This document shows, piece by piece, positions 43,394-52,358 of a DNA stretch of 64,000 nt. The translations under genes were made by a program, and so were the position numbers. The stretch is from an uncultured Oscillospiraceae bacterium (GTDB taxonomy: Bacteria > Bacillota > Clostridia > Oscillospirales > Ruminococcaceae). Location: the NCBI GenBank assembly GCA_910588145.1, contig CAJUPO010000005.1, positions 62,001 through 126,000 on the forward strand, written 5' to 3'. Positions within the stretch are counted from its first letter, which is position 1, and every line of letters starts with the position of its first letter. The notes beneath the pieces were generated by a model, which was not told the DNA's origin, did no database searches, and saw only the letters and a program-made list of their open reading frames with translations.

Positions 43394-43415
43394 AAAGCGT
43401 GATTTCTCACGCTTT
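43394..43415 (-). terminator. GAAA-loop hairpin between nrdD and nrdG
   Basis: Minus strand: 9-bp perfect stem AAAGCGTGA / TCACGCTTT capped by a GAAA tetraloop, followed by TTATC. The U-run is short, so it is likely a partial terminator or a 3'-end stabiliser for nrdD. Confidence 0.55.
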
Positions 43416-43419
43416 ATTT

Positions 43420-45585
43420 TTATAGATGCATAACACGTTCTTTTATCTCTTGTGTGCGTCCCTGATTCCAAAATTGCGTACCAATATATCCGCAAGTTCT
43501 TCTTGCAACATTCATCTGATCTTCATCGGTGTTTCCGCAGTTAGGACATTTCCATATTAGTTTGCCATGTGTATCGGAAACAATTTGAATTTCGCCGTCA
43601 AAACCGCACATACGGCAGTAATCACTTTTGGTATTCAGTTCTGCGTACATAATATTATCATATATATGCTGCATAACTGAAATTACAGCTTCAATATTAT
43701 TCTGCATATTTGGTACTTCAACATAGCTGACAGCTCCGCCTGGAGAGAGCTTCTGGAATTTTGCTTCGAAGCTTAGTTTTGAAAAAGCGTCAATTTCTTC
43801 AGTTACATGAACATGATAGCTGTTAGTTATATAATTTTTATCTGTAACGCCTTTTATAATGCCAAATCTTTTCTGAAGGCATTTAGAAAATTTATATGTT
43901 GTAGACTCAAGGGGAGTTCCATATAAACTAAAATCAATATTAGTTTCTTCTTTCCATTTACGGCATGCTGCATTCAGAAAATGCATAATTTCAAGGGCAA
44001 ATGGTGTAGCTTCTGGATCAGTATGAGATTTTCCCGTCATATATCTTGTGCATTCGCAAAGACCAGCATAGCCTAAAGAAATAGTTGAATAACCATTGTA
44101 TAAAAGATTATCAATAGTTTCACCCTTTTTCAATCTTGCTAATGCTCCGTATTGCCATAATATAGGGGCAACATCTGACGGAGTTCCGAGAAGTCTTTCA
44201 TGACGGCACATTAATGCCTTTTTACAGAGATTTAACCTTTCATTAAAAATCTCCCAAAATTTATCAATATTTTTTTCAGACGAGCAAGCAATATCAACAA
44301 GGTTTATAGTAACAACACCTTGATTAAATCTGCCGTAAAATTTGGGTTTATTGCTCTCTTTGTCTTTATATACGGTTAGAAAAGATCTGCATCCCATGCA
44401 TGGATAACAATTTCCTTCTTTATTTTCAAGCATAACCTTTTCTGAAATGTAATCCGGTACAAGTCTTTTAGCAGTACACTTAGCAGCCAGTTTGGTAATT
44501 TCCCAATACTTTGTACCTTCGCGTATATTGTTATCCTGAAGTACATAGATAAGCTTAGGGAATGCAGGAGTGATATATACTCCCTTTTCATTTTTTACGC
44601 CAAGTATTCTTTGTTTAAGCATTTCTTCAATAACAAGTGCTAAATCATCACGAAGCTGTCCTTCTTCTACCTCATTAAGGTACATAAATACAGTTACAAA
44701 CGGAGCCTGTCCGTTTGTAGTCATAAGGGTAATAACCTGATACTGAATCATCTGTACGCCGCGTTTGATTTCCTCTTTAACTCGCATTTCAGCAATTTCA
44801 TTAATTTTATCTTCATTTAAAGGAAGACCAGCAGTTTCAAATTCATTTTTTACTATTTTTCTAAGCTTCTGTCTGCTGACATTAACAAATGGCGCTAAAT
44901 GAGAAAGAGTAATACTCTGACCGCCATACTGTGAACTTGCAATTTGAGCAATGCTTTGAGTAGCAATATTACATGCTGTGGAAAAGCTTTTGGGACGTTC
45001 GATCATTGTTTCACTTATAACCGTTCCGTTTTGGAGCATATCCTCAAGATTTACCAGGCAGCAATTATGCATATGCTGCGCAAAGTAATCAGCATCATGA
45101 AAATGAATTATTCCATTTTCATGTGCTCTGACAATTTCTTCAGGAAGCAGAAAACGTTTTGTTATATCCTTGCTTACCTCACCAGCCATATAATCACGCT
45201 GAACGCTGTTTATTATAGGATTCTTATTTGAATTTTCCTGTTTGACTTCTTCATTATTGCATTCGATAAGACTAAGTATCTGATCATCGGTTGAATTAGA
45301 CTTACGCACAAGACTTCTTTTATATCGATAAGTGATATATTTTCTTGCCACTTCGAATGCGTGCTTATTCATAATCTCATTTTCAACAAGATCCTGAATT
45401 TCTTCAACGCTGAGTGTTCTGTTTACACTGGAGCAGATATTCTGTACTTTATCAGAAATTTCATTTATGTCATTATCAGAAAGTTGCTCATTTTCAACCG
45501 CTTCTTTATTAGCTTTTGAAACAGCCGCAATTATTTTGGAAATGTCAAAACCAACTTCCGTGCCGCTTCTTTTAATGATTTTCAT
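43420..45585 (-). CDS. nrdD: Anaerobic (class III) ribonucleoside-triphosphate reductase
   Basis: 721 aa glycyl-radical enzyme making dNTPs without oxygen. An N-terminal ATP-cone (about 1-95: IIKRSGTEVGFDISKI) carries allosteric control. The catalytic barrel includes HFHDADYFAQHMHNC. The C-terminus has the zinc site (CRMCG ... CPNCG) and the radical loop RRTCGYIGTQFWNQGRTQEI, with the radical Gly in GYIG. Upstream NrdR boxes support NrdR/ATP-cone regulation. Confidence 0.96.
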   Translation of the reverse strand: MKIIKRSGTEVGFDISKIIAAVSKANKEAVENEQLSDNDINEISDKVQNICSSVNRTLSVEEIQDLVENEIMNKHAFEVARKYITYRYKRSLVRKSNSTDDQILSLIECNNEEVKQENSNKNPIINSVQRDYMAGEVSKDITKRFLLPEEIVRAHENGIIHFHDADYFAQHMHNCCLVNLEDMLQNGTVISETMIERPKSFSTACNIATQSIAQIASSQYGGQSITLSHLAPFVNVSRQKLRKIVKNEFETAGLPLNEDKINEIAEMRVKEEIKRGVQMIQYQVITLMTTNGQAPFVTVFMYLNEVEEGQLRDDLALVIEEMLKQRILGVKNEKGVYITPAFPKLIYVLQDNNIREGTKYWEITKLAAKCTAKRLVPDYISEKVMLENKEGNCYPCMGCRSFLTVYKDKESNKPKFYGRFNQGVVTINLVDIACSSEKNIDKFWEIFNERLNLCKKALMCRHERLLGTPSDVAPILWQYGALARLKKGETIDNLLYNGYSTISLGYAGLCECTRYMTGKSHTDPEATPFALEIMHFLNAACRKWKEETNIDFSLYGTPLESTTYKFSKCLQKRFGIIKGVTDKNYITNSYHVHVTEEIDAFSKLSFEAKFQKLSPGGAVSYVEVPNMQNNIEAVISVMQHIYDNIMYAELNTKSDYCRMCGFDGEIQIVSDTHGKLIWKCPNCGNTDEDQMNVARRTCGYIGTQFWNQGRTQEIKERVMHL

Positions 45586-45606
45586 AATTGGCTCCTCCTA
45601 AACAAA

Positions 45607-45681
45607 ACACAACATATTGTGTTGATTACAATCGAATAAACACTACATATAGTATTATAGCATAAAAATGTAAAAAGTCAA
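45607..45681 (-). promoter_or_regulatory. nrd promoter with two NrdR boxes
   Basis: Minus-strand promoter TTGACT (45676-45681), 16-bp spacer, TATAAT (45654-45659). Two 16-bp NrdR-box-like palindromes, ACACAACATATTGTGT (45607-45622) and ACACTACATATAGTAT (45640-45655), start 33 bp apart, which is three helical turns, the known NrdR pair spacing. The upstream box touches the -10. The rest of the 200-bp gap to the helicase gene (45690-45784) holds only a bulged dyad near 45731-45768. Confidence 0.8.
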
Positions 45682-45784
45682 GGATAAATATATAAGATTT
45701 TTTATGCTTTCTTTTGTAGGATTTACTTATTGACAAAGTGAATTTAGCGTATGTATCTTCATTGTCATATTATTATGAAATTTA

Positions 45785-47470
45785 TTATTTCTTTTTATAT
45801 GAATTTTTTCTGTTGTCTTTATTAGATCTTCTTTTTCTGTAATTATCAGTATTTTTGTTCCTGAAATTATTTTTCCCTTCATACTTTCTTATAGTAATTT
45901 TGTTACCATTTATTTTTCCATGATTAAGTGATTTTATGATATAATCCAGTTCAGAATCGGGGACTTCAACAGTAGTATGTCTGTCATGTATATCAATTTT
46001 TCCAAAGCTTTTTCCGGACATACCAGTTGCATCGACCAGAGCACCAAGAATAAAGTTAGGAGCAATTTTATGCAGGCGTCCCACATTTATATCTACCTTG
46101 GATACTTTGACGTCTGTACGCTTTCCGCCTGAATTTTTAATATCATTTCTGTATCGCACTGTTTTTACATCTGGAATATTTTTTATTTCCTTGATAACCC
46201 TTTTATTAATCAGTGCTTTGGCTATATCTTCAGCTGTCAGTCCGCTTTCAGATAGAATATTCATTAAATCATCTGTTTCGGGAAGAATATCTGAAGTACT
46301 CGCAAGCTTTACCTTATCTGATATTTTTCCAAGTTTTGCGTTTATTAAATCTTTTCTTAAAGGAAGTTCGCTTTCTGAAATTTCTGATTTAGTATACTTT
46401 GCTATTGATTTTAGGTTGTAGATCTGTTTTTTACCGCATACAAGTGTATATGCTTTTCCGGACTTTCCGGCACGTCCTGTACGTCCAATACGATGGATAT
46501 AATATTCATTATCCTGAGGGAGATCAAAATTAAAAACAGAATCAACGCCGCTGACATCAATGCCCCTTGCAGCTACATCAGTTGCAACAAGTATAGAAGT
46601 TTTTCCGGTTTTAAATTTATTCATTACTGCTGTACGCTGATTTTGCTTCATATCACCATGAAGACCGTCAGCTCTGAATCCAGCTGAAACAAGGAATTGA
46701 GTAAGATCATCAACCATTTTTTTAGTATTGCAAAAAATCATAGATGATTTAGGAGCGTAGTAATCAAGCAGCAGGTGAAGAGCGTCAAATTTTTGCCCTG
46801 ACGGAACAGAATAATAAAATTGTTCAATGGAATCAACTGTTCTGCTTTTAGAAATAGTTTTTATCATTACAGGGTCATTCTGATATTGATTGGTTATTGC
46901 AAGTATTTCAGGAGGCATGGTTGCTGAAAAAAGTATAGTTTGTCTTTCTTCAGGGATGAATGTTAGTATTTTCTCTATATCTTCTCTGAATCCCATATTA
47001 AGCATTTCATCAGCTTCATCAAGTATTATCATTTTTAGATTTTGAAGCTTGAGCGTTCTTCTTTTAATATGATCCATTACACGTCCAGGAGTGCCGACAA
47101 CAATATTAGCACCACGTTTAAGTTCAAAAATCTGCTTTTCCATACTGGCGCCGCCAAAAACTGCTGATGTTTTTACCCAGGGCATATATTTAGAAAACTT
47201 TTTTATTTCTTCTGACGCCTGAAGAGCCAGTTCTCTTGTAGGACATAGAATAAGAGTTCTGACATAATCAGTATCTTTGTCAGTCATTTCCACCGCCGGA
47301 ATTCCGAAAGCGGCAGTTTTACCGGTACCTGTATTAGAGCGCCCTATTACATCGGAACCCTCTAAAATAGCAGGAATACTTTTTTCCTGAATTTCTGTCA
47401 TATCAGTAAAATTCATAACATTTACAGCTTTAATAAGCTCCTGGGAAAGTTGTAGTTCTTTAAATTGCAT
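45785..47470 (-). CDS. DEAD-box ATP-dependent RNA helicase with DbpA-type RNA-binding domain
   Basis: 561 aa. RecA-like domains with Q motif, GRSNTGTGKTAA (motif I), PTRELA, GTPGRV, DEAD (VI: HRIGRTGRAG). C-terminal DbpA/CsdA-type RNA-binding domain (about 455-530: INVGRLHKIAPNFILGALVD) and a basic Lys/Arg/Asn tail. It probably acts in ribosome assembly or cold adaptation, like DeaD/CshA/DbpA. Which subfamily cannot be fixed from the motifs alone. Transcribed separately from nrdD. Confidence 0.93.
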   Translation of the reverse strand: MQFKELQLSQELIKAVNVMNFTDMTEIQEKSIPAILEGSDVIGRSNTGTGKTAAFGIPAVEMTDKDTDYVRTLILCPTRELALQASEEIKKFSKYMPWVKTSAVFGGASMEKQIFELKRGANIVVGTPGRVMDHIKRRTLKLQNLKMIILDEADEMLNMGFREDIEKILTFIPEERQTILFSATMPPEILAITNQYQNDPVMIKTISKSRTVDSIEQFYYSVPSGQKFDALHLLLDYYAPKSSMIFCNTKKMVDDLTQFLVSAGFRADGLHGDMKQNQRTAVMNKFKTGKTSILVATDVAARGIDVSGVDSVFNFDLPQDNEYYIHRIGRTGRAGKSGKAYTLVCGKKQIYNLKSIAKYTKSEISESELPLRKDLINAKLGKISDKVKLASTSDILPETDDLMNILSESGLTAEDIAKALINKRVIKEIKNIPDVKTVRYRNDIKNSGGKRTDVKVSKVDINVGRLHKIAPNFILGALVDATGMSGKSFGKIDIHDRHTTVEVPDSELDYIIKSLNHGKINGNKITIRKYEGKNNFRNKNTDNYRKRRSNKDNRKNSYKKK

Positions 47471-47506
47471 TTAAAAGTCCTTTCAAATTTAAGTGATTAA
47501 CATCAC

Positions 47507-48703
47507 TTACATAGTTGTTAAATTCAGAGCGGCGTCAAGAATTTTATCAGCTGCTTTTTCCTTTGACATCTTTGGAAGTGCAGTATGATTTTCTTTAGTA
47601 ATAAGCGTCAGTACATTGGTATCAGTACCGAATCCGGCACCCTGACAGTATAGATCATTTGCTGCTATCATATCACAGCCTTTTTTTTCTAATTTTGCTT
47701 TTGAGTTTTCAAGAAGATTTTCAGTTTCCATGGAAAATCCGCATATAACTTGACCTTTGCGTTTTTTCTTACAAATACTTTCAAGAATATCAGAAGTACG
47801 TTCAAGATCTATTTTTATTTCATTTCCGCTTTTTTTAATTTTATTTTTGGCTGATTTAATCGGCTTATAGTCGGCAACTGCCGCTGCCATAATAATAATA
47901 TCAGCATTTTCATGTAGTTTCATTACAGCTTCATACATTTCTGAAGCTGTTTCAATTTCAATCGTATTTACAAATGGGGGAGGGGAAATAGAGGTTTTTC
48001 CGGTAACGAGTGTTACTTCTGCACCCCTCAGCATAGCCCTGTTTGCAATGGCATAGCCCATTTTTCCAGTAGAATGATTGGTTATAAATCTAACTGGATC
48101 AATAGATTCCCTTGTGGGACCGGCAGTAATCAGTACACGTTTTCCTTTAAGGTCTTTTGGGCAGCAAACAGATTTTAGAATATATGAAATCAGAACATCT
48201 TCTGAAGCCATTCTTCCAGTACCAATATCTCCGCATGCAAGGCGGCCGCTTTCTGGCTCAATTATTTCCCAATTAAATTTTGATAGGCGATTAAGATTTT
48301 CCTGTACAACAGGATTAGTGTACATATTTGTATTCATAGCAGGGGCAATGAGTTTTGGGCATTTGCATGCCATTGCAGTAGTAGTGAGAAAATCATCAGC
48401 TAATCCCCAAGATAATTTTCCTATTACATTTGCAGTAGCAGGTGCAATAATAAGAAGATCAGCTTTATTGGCAGCTGAAATATGCTTGACATCATATTGA
48501 AAATTTCTATCGAACGTATCAATCATACATTTATTCTTGGTAATTGTTTCAAGAGTCAGCGGTGTTATAAACTTACAAGCATTTTCTGTCATCATAACAC
48601 TGACATCAGCATTCATTTTTACAAGAGTACTGCAAAGACCTGCAATTTTATATGCTGCGATTCCTCCTGTTATTCCTACAAGGATATTTTTACCTTTGAG
48701 CAT
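47507..48703 (-). CDS. coaBC: Phosphopantothenoylcysteine synthase/decarboxylase
   Basis: 398 aa fusion. The N-terminal flavin decarboxylase CoaC (to about 185) has GITGGIAAYKIAGL, the active-site His in KHISAANKADLL, PAMNTNMY and the substrate-clamp ACGDIGTGRMA. The C-terminal CTP-dependent CoaB has ITAGPTRESIDPVRFITNHS and MAAAVADYKP. It makes 4'-phosphopantetheine for CoA. Overlaps the end of coaX by 14 bp; AAGGAGG precedes its ATG. Confidence 0.96.
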   Translation of the reverse strand: MLKGKNILVGITGGIAAYKIAGLCSTLVKMNADVSVMMTENACKFITPLTLETITKNKCMIDTFDRNFQYDVKHISAANKADLLIIAPATANVIGKLSWGLADDFLTTTAMACKCPKLIAPAMNTNMYTNPVVQENLNRLSKFNWEIIEPESGRLACGDIGTGRMASEDVLISYILKSVCCPKDLKGKRVLITAGPTRESIDPVRFITNHSTGKMGYAIANRAMLRGAEVTLVTGKTSISPPPFVNTIEIETASEMYEAVMKLHENADIIIMAAAVADYKPIKSAKNKIKKSGNEIKIDLERTSDILESICKKKRKGQVICGFSMETENLLENSKAKLEKKGCDMIAANDLYCQGAGFGTDTNVLTLITKENHTALPKMSKEKAADKILDAALNLTTM

Positions 48704-49481
48704 TAATATAAGCCTCCTTGTTTTGGTTGAAAATTAAACTCAATCCTTTGATCAGCAAATATTCATCAGTAATAACCTTATGACGGCAAAATGGAATTAT
48801 TGCAGACATATTTCCGCCGGTCGCAATTATTTTAGGCTTATACCCGAGTTCATTTGATATTCTATCAAAAAGGCCGTCTAAGCATGCGGCATTCCCGTAA
48901 ACTATGCCGTTTTGAATTGAACTCACTGTATCTTTTCCGATAATAGTATCCATAAATTTTGGAAGCTTAATTTGTGGAAGCTGAGCAGTATTATGTATGA
49001 GCGCATTCATTGCTGTTCGAACTCCAGGTAGAATCAGCCCTCCGATAAATGCTCTGTTATTATCGATTACAGAAATTGTTGTTGCAGTTCCCATATCAGC
49101 AATAATAAGAGGTGCACCGTATTCGTAAAGTCCCGCAGCAGCGTCAGCTATACGGTCGCTTCCTAAAGCTTCAGGATTTTTTAATGCAATGCTAAAATCA
49201 TAATGTAATTTTGAATTTACAATGAGAGGCATTATACCGATAGAATTTATAATAGCTTTTTGAAGTACATCGGTCATCAGGGGGACAACCGATGATATAA
49301 TAGCTCCATTTATATCGGTAGAAAAGATACCGTTGCTCTTCATAATATTATTTATCTTTTCAGTATAGTTTATTTCAATCTCAGAAGAATCGGTTAATGA
49401 ACGATCATGTGATGTTATCTTATTATTTTTAATAAAACTGATAACAACAGTTGAATTTCCGACATCAACAGCTAAAAGCAT
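48690..49481 (-). CDS. coaX: Type III pantothenate kinase
   Basis: 263 aa ASKHA-fold kinase phosphorylating pantothenate and insensitive to CoA feedback. DVGNSTVVISF (phosphate loop), GSDRIADAAA, DMGTATTISVID and GGLILPGVRTAM are visible. Placed between panD and coaBC, so substrate and product genes are adjacent. Confidence 0.95.
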   Translation of the reverse strand: MLLAVDVGNSTVVISFIKNNKITSHDRSLTDSSEIEINYTEKINNIMKSNGIFSTDINGAIISSVVPLMTDVLQKAIINSIGIMPLIVNSKLHYDFSIALKNPEALGSDRIADAAAGLYEYGAPLIIADMGTATTISVIDNNRAFIGGLILPGVRTAMNALIHNTAQLPQIKLPKFMDTIIGKDTVSSIQNGIVYGNAACLDGLFDRISNELGYKPKIIATGGNMSAIIPFCRHKVITDEYLLIKGLSLIFNQNKEAYINAQR

Positions 49482-49498
49482 ATTTTATCCTCCGGAAG

Positions 49499-49882
49499 TC
49501 AAGAATATCTTCCATGTAACTCATTTGATTTTATTTCCGTGCAGTTGTTGTTTTCATCAACTATAACAACCTTTGGAGCATAATTTTCAGCTTCCTCAGG
49601 CGACATCTGAGCATATGCCATTATGATGACCTTGTCGCCGGTCTGAACACATCTTGCGGCTGCTCCGTTAAGGCATATGATACCTGAATTTTCTTCACCG
49701 CCGATAACATAAGTTTCGATACGGTTACCGTTATTGATATCAACTATCTGTACCTTCTCATATTCAAGTATGCCGGCAAGCTTCATTAAATGTGAATCTA
49801 TGGTCACGCTTCCAACATAGTTGAGATTAGCTTCTGTAACAGTTGCTCTATGAATTTTGCTTTTAAGCATTGTAAGAATCAT
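49499..49882 (-). CDS. panD: Aspartate 1-decarboxylase
   Basis: 127 aa pyruvoyl enzyme making beta-alanine. The self-cleavage site is Gly24-Ser25 in YVGSVTID, at the same numbering as in E. coli. LKSKIHRATVT and NGAAAR are also typical. The ATG at 49882 is 7 bases after AGGAGA; an internal ATG at residue 5 is less well placed. Confidence 0.96.
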   Translation of the reverse strand: MILTMLKSKIHRATVTEANLNYVGSVTIDSHLMKLAGILEYEKVQIVDINNGNRIETYVIGGEENSGIICLNGAAARCVQTGDKVIIMAYAQMSPEEAENYAPKVVIVDENNNCTEIKSNELHGRYS

Positions 49883-50728
49883 CTAATTTTCTCCTGTAAT
49901 AAAGTTATCAATAAGCCTTGTTTTTCCTATATAAACGGCTGCTGCAACAAGGATATTTCCGTTGATTTCGGAAACAGTTGAAATTGTATCAGCATCAACT
50001 ATTTTGATATAATCAATTTTAGCAAGAGGCTCTTCATTAATTACAGATGTTATTGCAGATACAATTTTATCCGGATTTTTTTCTCCGTTTTGTATCATAT
50101 TTTTACCGCCGGTAAGTGCTTTATTAATAACCAATGCCGCCTTGCGTTCTTCAACAGAAAGATATGTGTTTCTGGAACTTTTAGCCAAACCGTCTTTTTC
50201 ACGTATGATCGGACAACCTATAATTTCAATATTAATATTAAGATCTCTTACCATTCTTTTTATTACGGCAAGCTGCTGAGCATCCTTTTCACCAAAATAA
50301 GCTTTATTCGGAGCAACAATATTGAAAAGTTTATTGACAACTGTACATACGCCTTTAAAATGACCAGGTCTTGTTTTTCCGCATAGATCGTCTGTAGGAC
50401 CTGTCATGTTGACAAAAGTGCTGAAGTCATTTAGGTACATTTCTTCCGGTAAAGGAGCAAAGATTAAATCAGCGCCTGCTTCACTGCATTTTTCCATATC
50501 TCTGTCAATATCCCTGGGATATGTCGCAAAATCTTCTCCCGGTCCAAATTGAATAGGATTTACAAAAATACTAACAATAACCTTATCGTTTTCCAAAGCA
50601 TTTTTAATTAGACTCTGATGTCCTTCATGCAAATACCCCATTGTAGGAACGAAGCCGATGGTAAATCCTTCTTTTTTCCACTCTGAAACTATTTCTCTGA
50701 TTTCTTTAATAGTTTTAACAAGTTTCAT
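49883..50728 (-). CDS. panC: Pantothenate synthetase
   Basis: 281 aa ATP-dependent ligase joining pantoate and beta-alanine. VPTMGYLHEGHQSLI (HIGH-like), FVNPIQFGPGEDFATYPRD, and YFGEKDAQQLAVIKRMV are diagnostic. Its stop touches the panD start. Confidence 0.97.
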   Translation of the reverse strand: MKLVKTIKEIREIVSEWKKEGFTIGFVPTMGYLHEGHQSLIKNALENDKVIVSIFVNPIQFGPGEDFATYPRDIDRDMEKCSEAGADLIFAPLPEEMYLNDFSTFVNMTGPTDDLCGKTRPGHFKGVCTVVNKLFNIVAPNKAYFGEKDAQQLAVIKRMVRDLNINIEIIGCPIIREKDGLAKSSRNTYLSVEERKAALVINKALTGGKNMIQNGEKNPDKIVSAITSVINEEPLAKIDYIKIVDADTISTVSEINGNILVAAAVYIGKTRLIDNFITGEN

Positions 50729-50730
50729 AA

Positions 50731-51567
50731 TTAATTCTCCGTTTCCTGATTGTAATCAATTTGTGCTTTGGATGAAAAAGTATGTTGTTCCATAGGAAAA
50801 CTGCCGGACTTAACATCTTTAATATAATTGCTAAACGCTTCTTTCATAATATTGCCCATATCTGCATATTTCTTTACAAACTTAGGGGTGAAATCTGAAT
50901 ACATTCCAAGCATATCCTGATATACAAGAACCTGACCGTCACAGCCGTTTCCAGCTCCTATGCCAATAGTAGGAATGTCAAGCATTTTGGTAATATGGGC
51001 TGCTAAATCTCCTGGAACACATTCAAGTACAACAGCGAATGCGCCGGCTTCCTGAACGGCTTTTGCATCTTCAATTATTTTGGCCGCCGATTCCTTATCA
51101 GAACCCTGAAGTTTAAAACCGCCGAATACATTAACTGATTGAGGTGTCATTCCAATATGTGCAACTACTGGAATAGAAGCTGCGGTAATTGCTTTTATGT
51201 GAGGGACAAATTCAATTCCGCCTTCCAGCTTAACTGCATTGGCATGACCTTCTTTCAAAAGTTTTCCGGCATTTATAACCGCGTCATATACAGAAGCCTG
51301 ATATGACATAAACGGCATATCCGTCAAGACAAGTGCATTTTTCACTCCTCTGCTTACTGCGGCGCTATGACGGATCATATCATCCATTGTTACAGAAACA
51401 GTATTTTCATAACCGAGAATAACATTTCCAAGTGAATCACCGACTAAAATTATATTTATACCGATTTCATCCATAATCTTTGCTGTGGAGTAATCATAGG
51501 CAGTCAACATTGCGATGCGGTCATTTGATAATTTCTGCTTCATAATTGTTGCAACCGTGTTTTTCAT
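50731..51567 (-). CDS. panB: Ketopantoate hydroxymethyltransferase
   Basis: 278 aa TIM barrel, first step of pantothenate synthesis. MLTAYDYSTAKIMDEIG, LVGDSLGNVILGYENT, VKLEGG, AHIGMTPQS, GIGAGNGCDGQVLVYQDMLG are present. A 23-residue upstream extension (to 51636) is not homologous; AAAGGAGA stands before the ATG at 51567. First gene of panB-panC-panD-coaX-coaBC; the ketopantoate reductase gene (panE) is not in the set. Confidence 0.96.
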   Translation of the reverse strand: MKNTVATIMKQKLSNDRIAMLTAYDYSTAKIMDEIGINIILVGDSLGNVILGYENTVSVTMDDMIRHSAAVSRGVKNALVLTDMPFMSYQASVYDAVINAGKLLKEGHANAVKLEGGIEFVPHIKAITAASIPVVAHIGMTPQSVNVFGGFKLQGSDKESAAKIIEDAKAVQEAGAFAVVLECVPGDLAAHITKMLDIPTIGIGAGNGCDGQVLVYQDMLGMYSDFTPKFVKKYADMGNIMKEAFSNYIKDVKSGSFPMEQHTFSSKAQIDYNQETEN

Positions 51568-51676
51568 AAAAATCTCCTTTCGCCAAAGAACAGCTCTCTT
51601 TATGCATATAGTAAAACAGTATTTTGATATCCGCATTAATATGTCGGATTCAATTAAGTTTTAATCATACTTAATT

Positions 51677-51705
51677 ATTATATCATATTTTAAAGAATAT
51701 TTCAA
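51677..51705 (-). promoter_or_regulatory. Promoter of pantothenate/CoA operon
   Basis: Minus strand TTGAAA (51700-51705), 17-bp spacer, TATAAT (51677-51682). The predicted leader to panB is about 100 nt, in which no riboswitch was recognised. A TTCAAT/ATTGAA dyad (51701-51720) overlaps the -35. Confidence 0.65.
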
Positions 51706-51754
51706 TATTTTAAGATTGAAACCATAAACTTTATAAAATTAATAAAGTTTTCTA

Positions 51755-51783
51755 TTGACAAAATTTCGGATATGTAGTAATAT
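51755..51783 (+). promoter_or_regulatory. Promoter of feo operon
   Basis: TTGACA (51755-51760), 17-bp spacer, TAATAT (51778-51783). Start expected near 51790, at the first operator-like palindrome. Confidence 0.75.
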
Positions 51784-51790
51784 ATATGTT

Positions 51791-51808
51791 AGTTAGGAAA
51801 AGCTAACT
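51791..51808. promoter_or_regulatory. Operator box A of feo operon
   Basis: Perfect 6-6-6 dyad AGTTAG-GAAAAG-CTAACT located just after the -10 box. It resembles DtxR/IdeR/MntR-type metal-repressor sites (TTAG...CTAA), which is inference. Confidence 0.65.
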
Positions 51809-51823
51809 ATAATTTTTGAAGTG

Positions 51824-51841
51824 AGTTAGCAAAAGCTGACC
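51824..51841. promoter_or_regulatory. Operator box B of feo operon
   Basis: AGTTAG-CAAAAG-CTGACC, one mismatch per arm pattern relative to box A, starting 33 bp (three helical turns) after it and ending 6 bases before the feoA ribosome site. Confidence 0.6.
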
Positions 51842-51858
51842 TTATCAAGGAGGATATT

Positions 51859-52071
51859 ATGATGCCGTTAACATTAGCCAATACTGGCGAAGAACAGATG
51901 ATTAGAAAAGTAGGCGGAAATGCTGAAACAAAAAAATTTTTAGAGAATTTAGGATTCGTAGCTGGAAGTACGGTGATAATTATTTCTGAAATTGGCGGGA
52001 ATGTTATTGTTAACATTAAAGACTCAAGAGTCGCTGTTTCAAAAGAGATGGCAGCTAAAATAATGGTTTAA
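51859..52071 (+). CDS. feoA: FeoA-domain protein (first copy)
   Basis: 70 aa SH3-like small protein of the ferrous iron uptake system. MPLTLANTGEEQMIRKVGGN, FLENLGFVAGSTVIII and SRVAVSKEMAAKIMV follow the FeoA pattern. It acts with FeoB at the inner face of the membrane. AAGGAGG precedes tandem ATGs at 51859/51862; the second is equally well spaced. Confidence 0.92.
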   Translation: MMPLTLANTGEEQMIRKVGGNAETKKFLENLGFVAGSTVIIISEIGGNVIVNIKDSRVAVSKEMAAKIMV

Positions 52072-52086
52072 TCGGGAGGAATTAAA

Positions 52087-52308
52087 ATGTCTACGTTAAA
52101 AGAAGCAAAAATTGGTCAGACTGTAGTTGTACGTAAACTTAACGGGGTAGGTGCTGTCAAGCGCAGAATTATGGATATGGGGATAGTTAAGGGGACTGAA
52201 ATCTTTATTCGTAAGGTTGCGCCTTTGGGAGATCCAATTGAAATAACTGTTAGGGGATATGAACTTTCTCTTAGAAAAGCTGACGCAGAACTTATTGAGA
52301 TAAACTAA
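52087..52308 (+). CDS. FeoA-domain protein (second copy)
   Basis: 73 aa, a diverged FeoA-like protein: LKEAKIGQTVVVRKLNG, RIMDMGIVKGTEIFIRKVAPLGDPIEI, and LSLRKADAELIEI (parts shown). This form has the PLGDPIEI segment typical of the better-conserved FeoA, so the two copies belong to different subgroups. 15 bp behind the first copy. Firmicutes often carry two FeoA genes with one FeoB. Confidence 0.92.
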   Translation: MSTLKEAKIGQTVVVRKLNGVGAVKRRIMDMGIVKGTEIFIRKVAPLGDPIEITVRGYELSLRKADAELIEIN

Positions 52309-52321
52309 TTTTTTGGATTGT

Positions 52322-52339
52322 AGTTAGCATAAGCTAATT
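52322..52339. promoter_or_regulatory. Internal operator box C before feoB
   Basis: AGTTAG-CATAAG-CTAATT, a third copy of the feo palindrome, in the 50-bp gap between the second feoA and feoB. No strong promoter is visible next to it. Confidence 0.55.
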
Positions 52340-52358
52340 AAAAAGAGGTGTTATAATT

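Noticed and set aside
45731..45768. Dyad downstream of the helicase gene as terminator
   Set aside because: A two-base bulge and no T-run on the minus strand; kept only as a weak hairpin.
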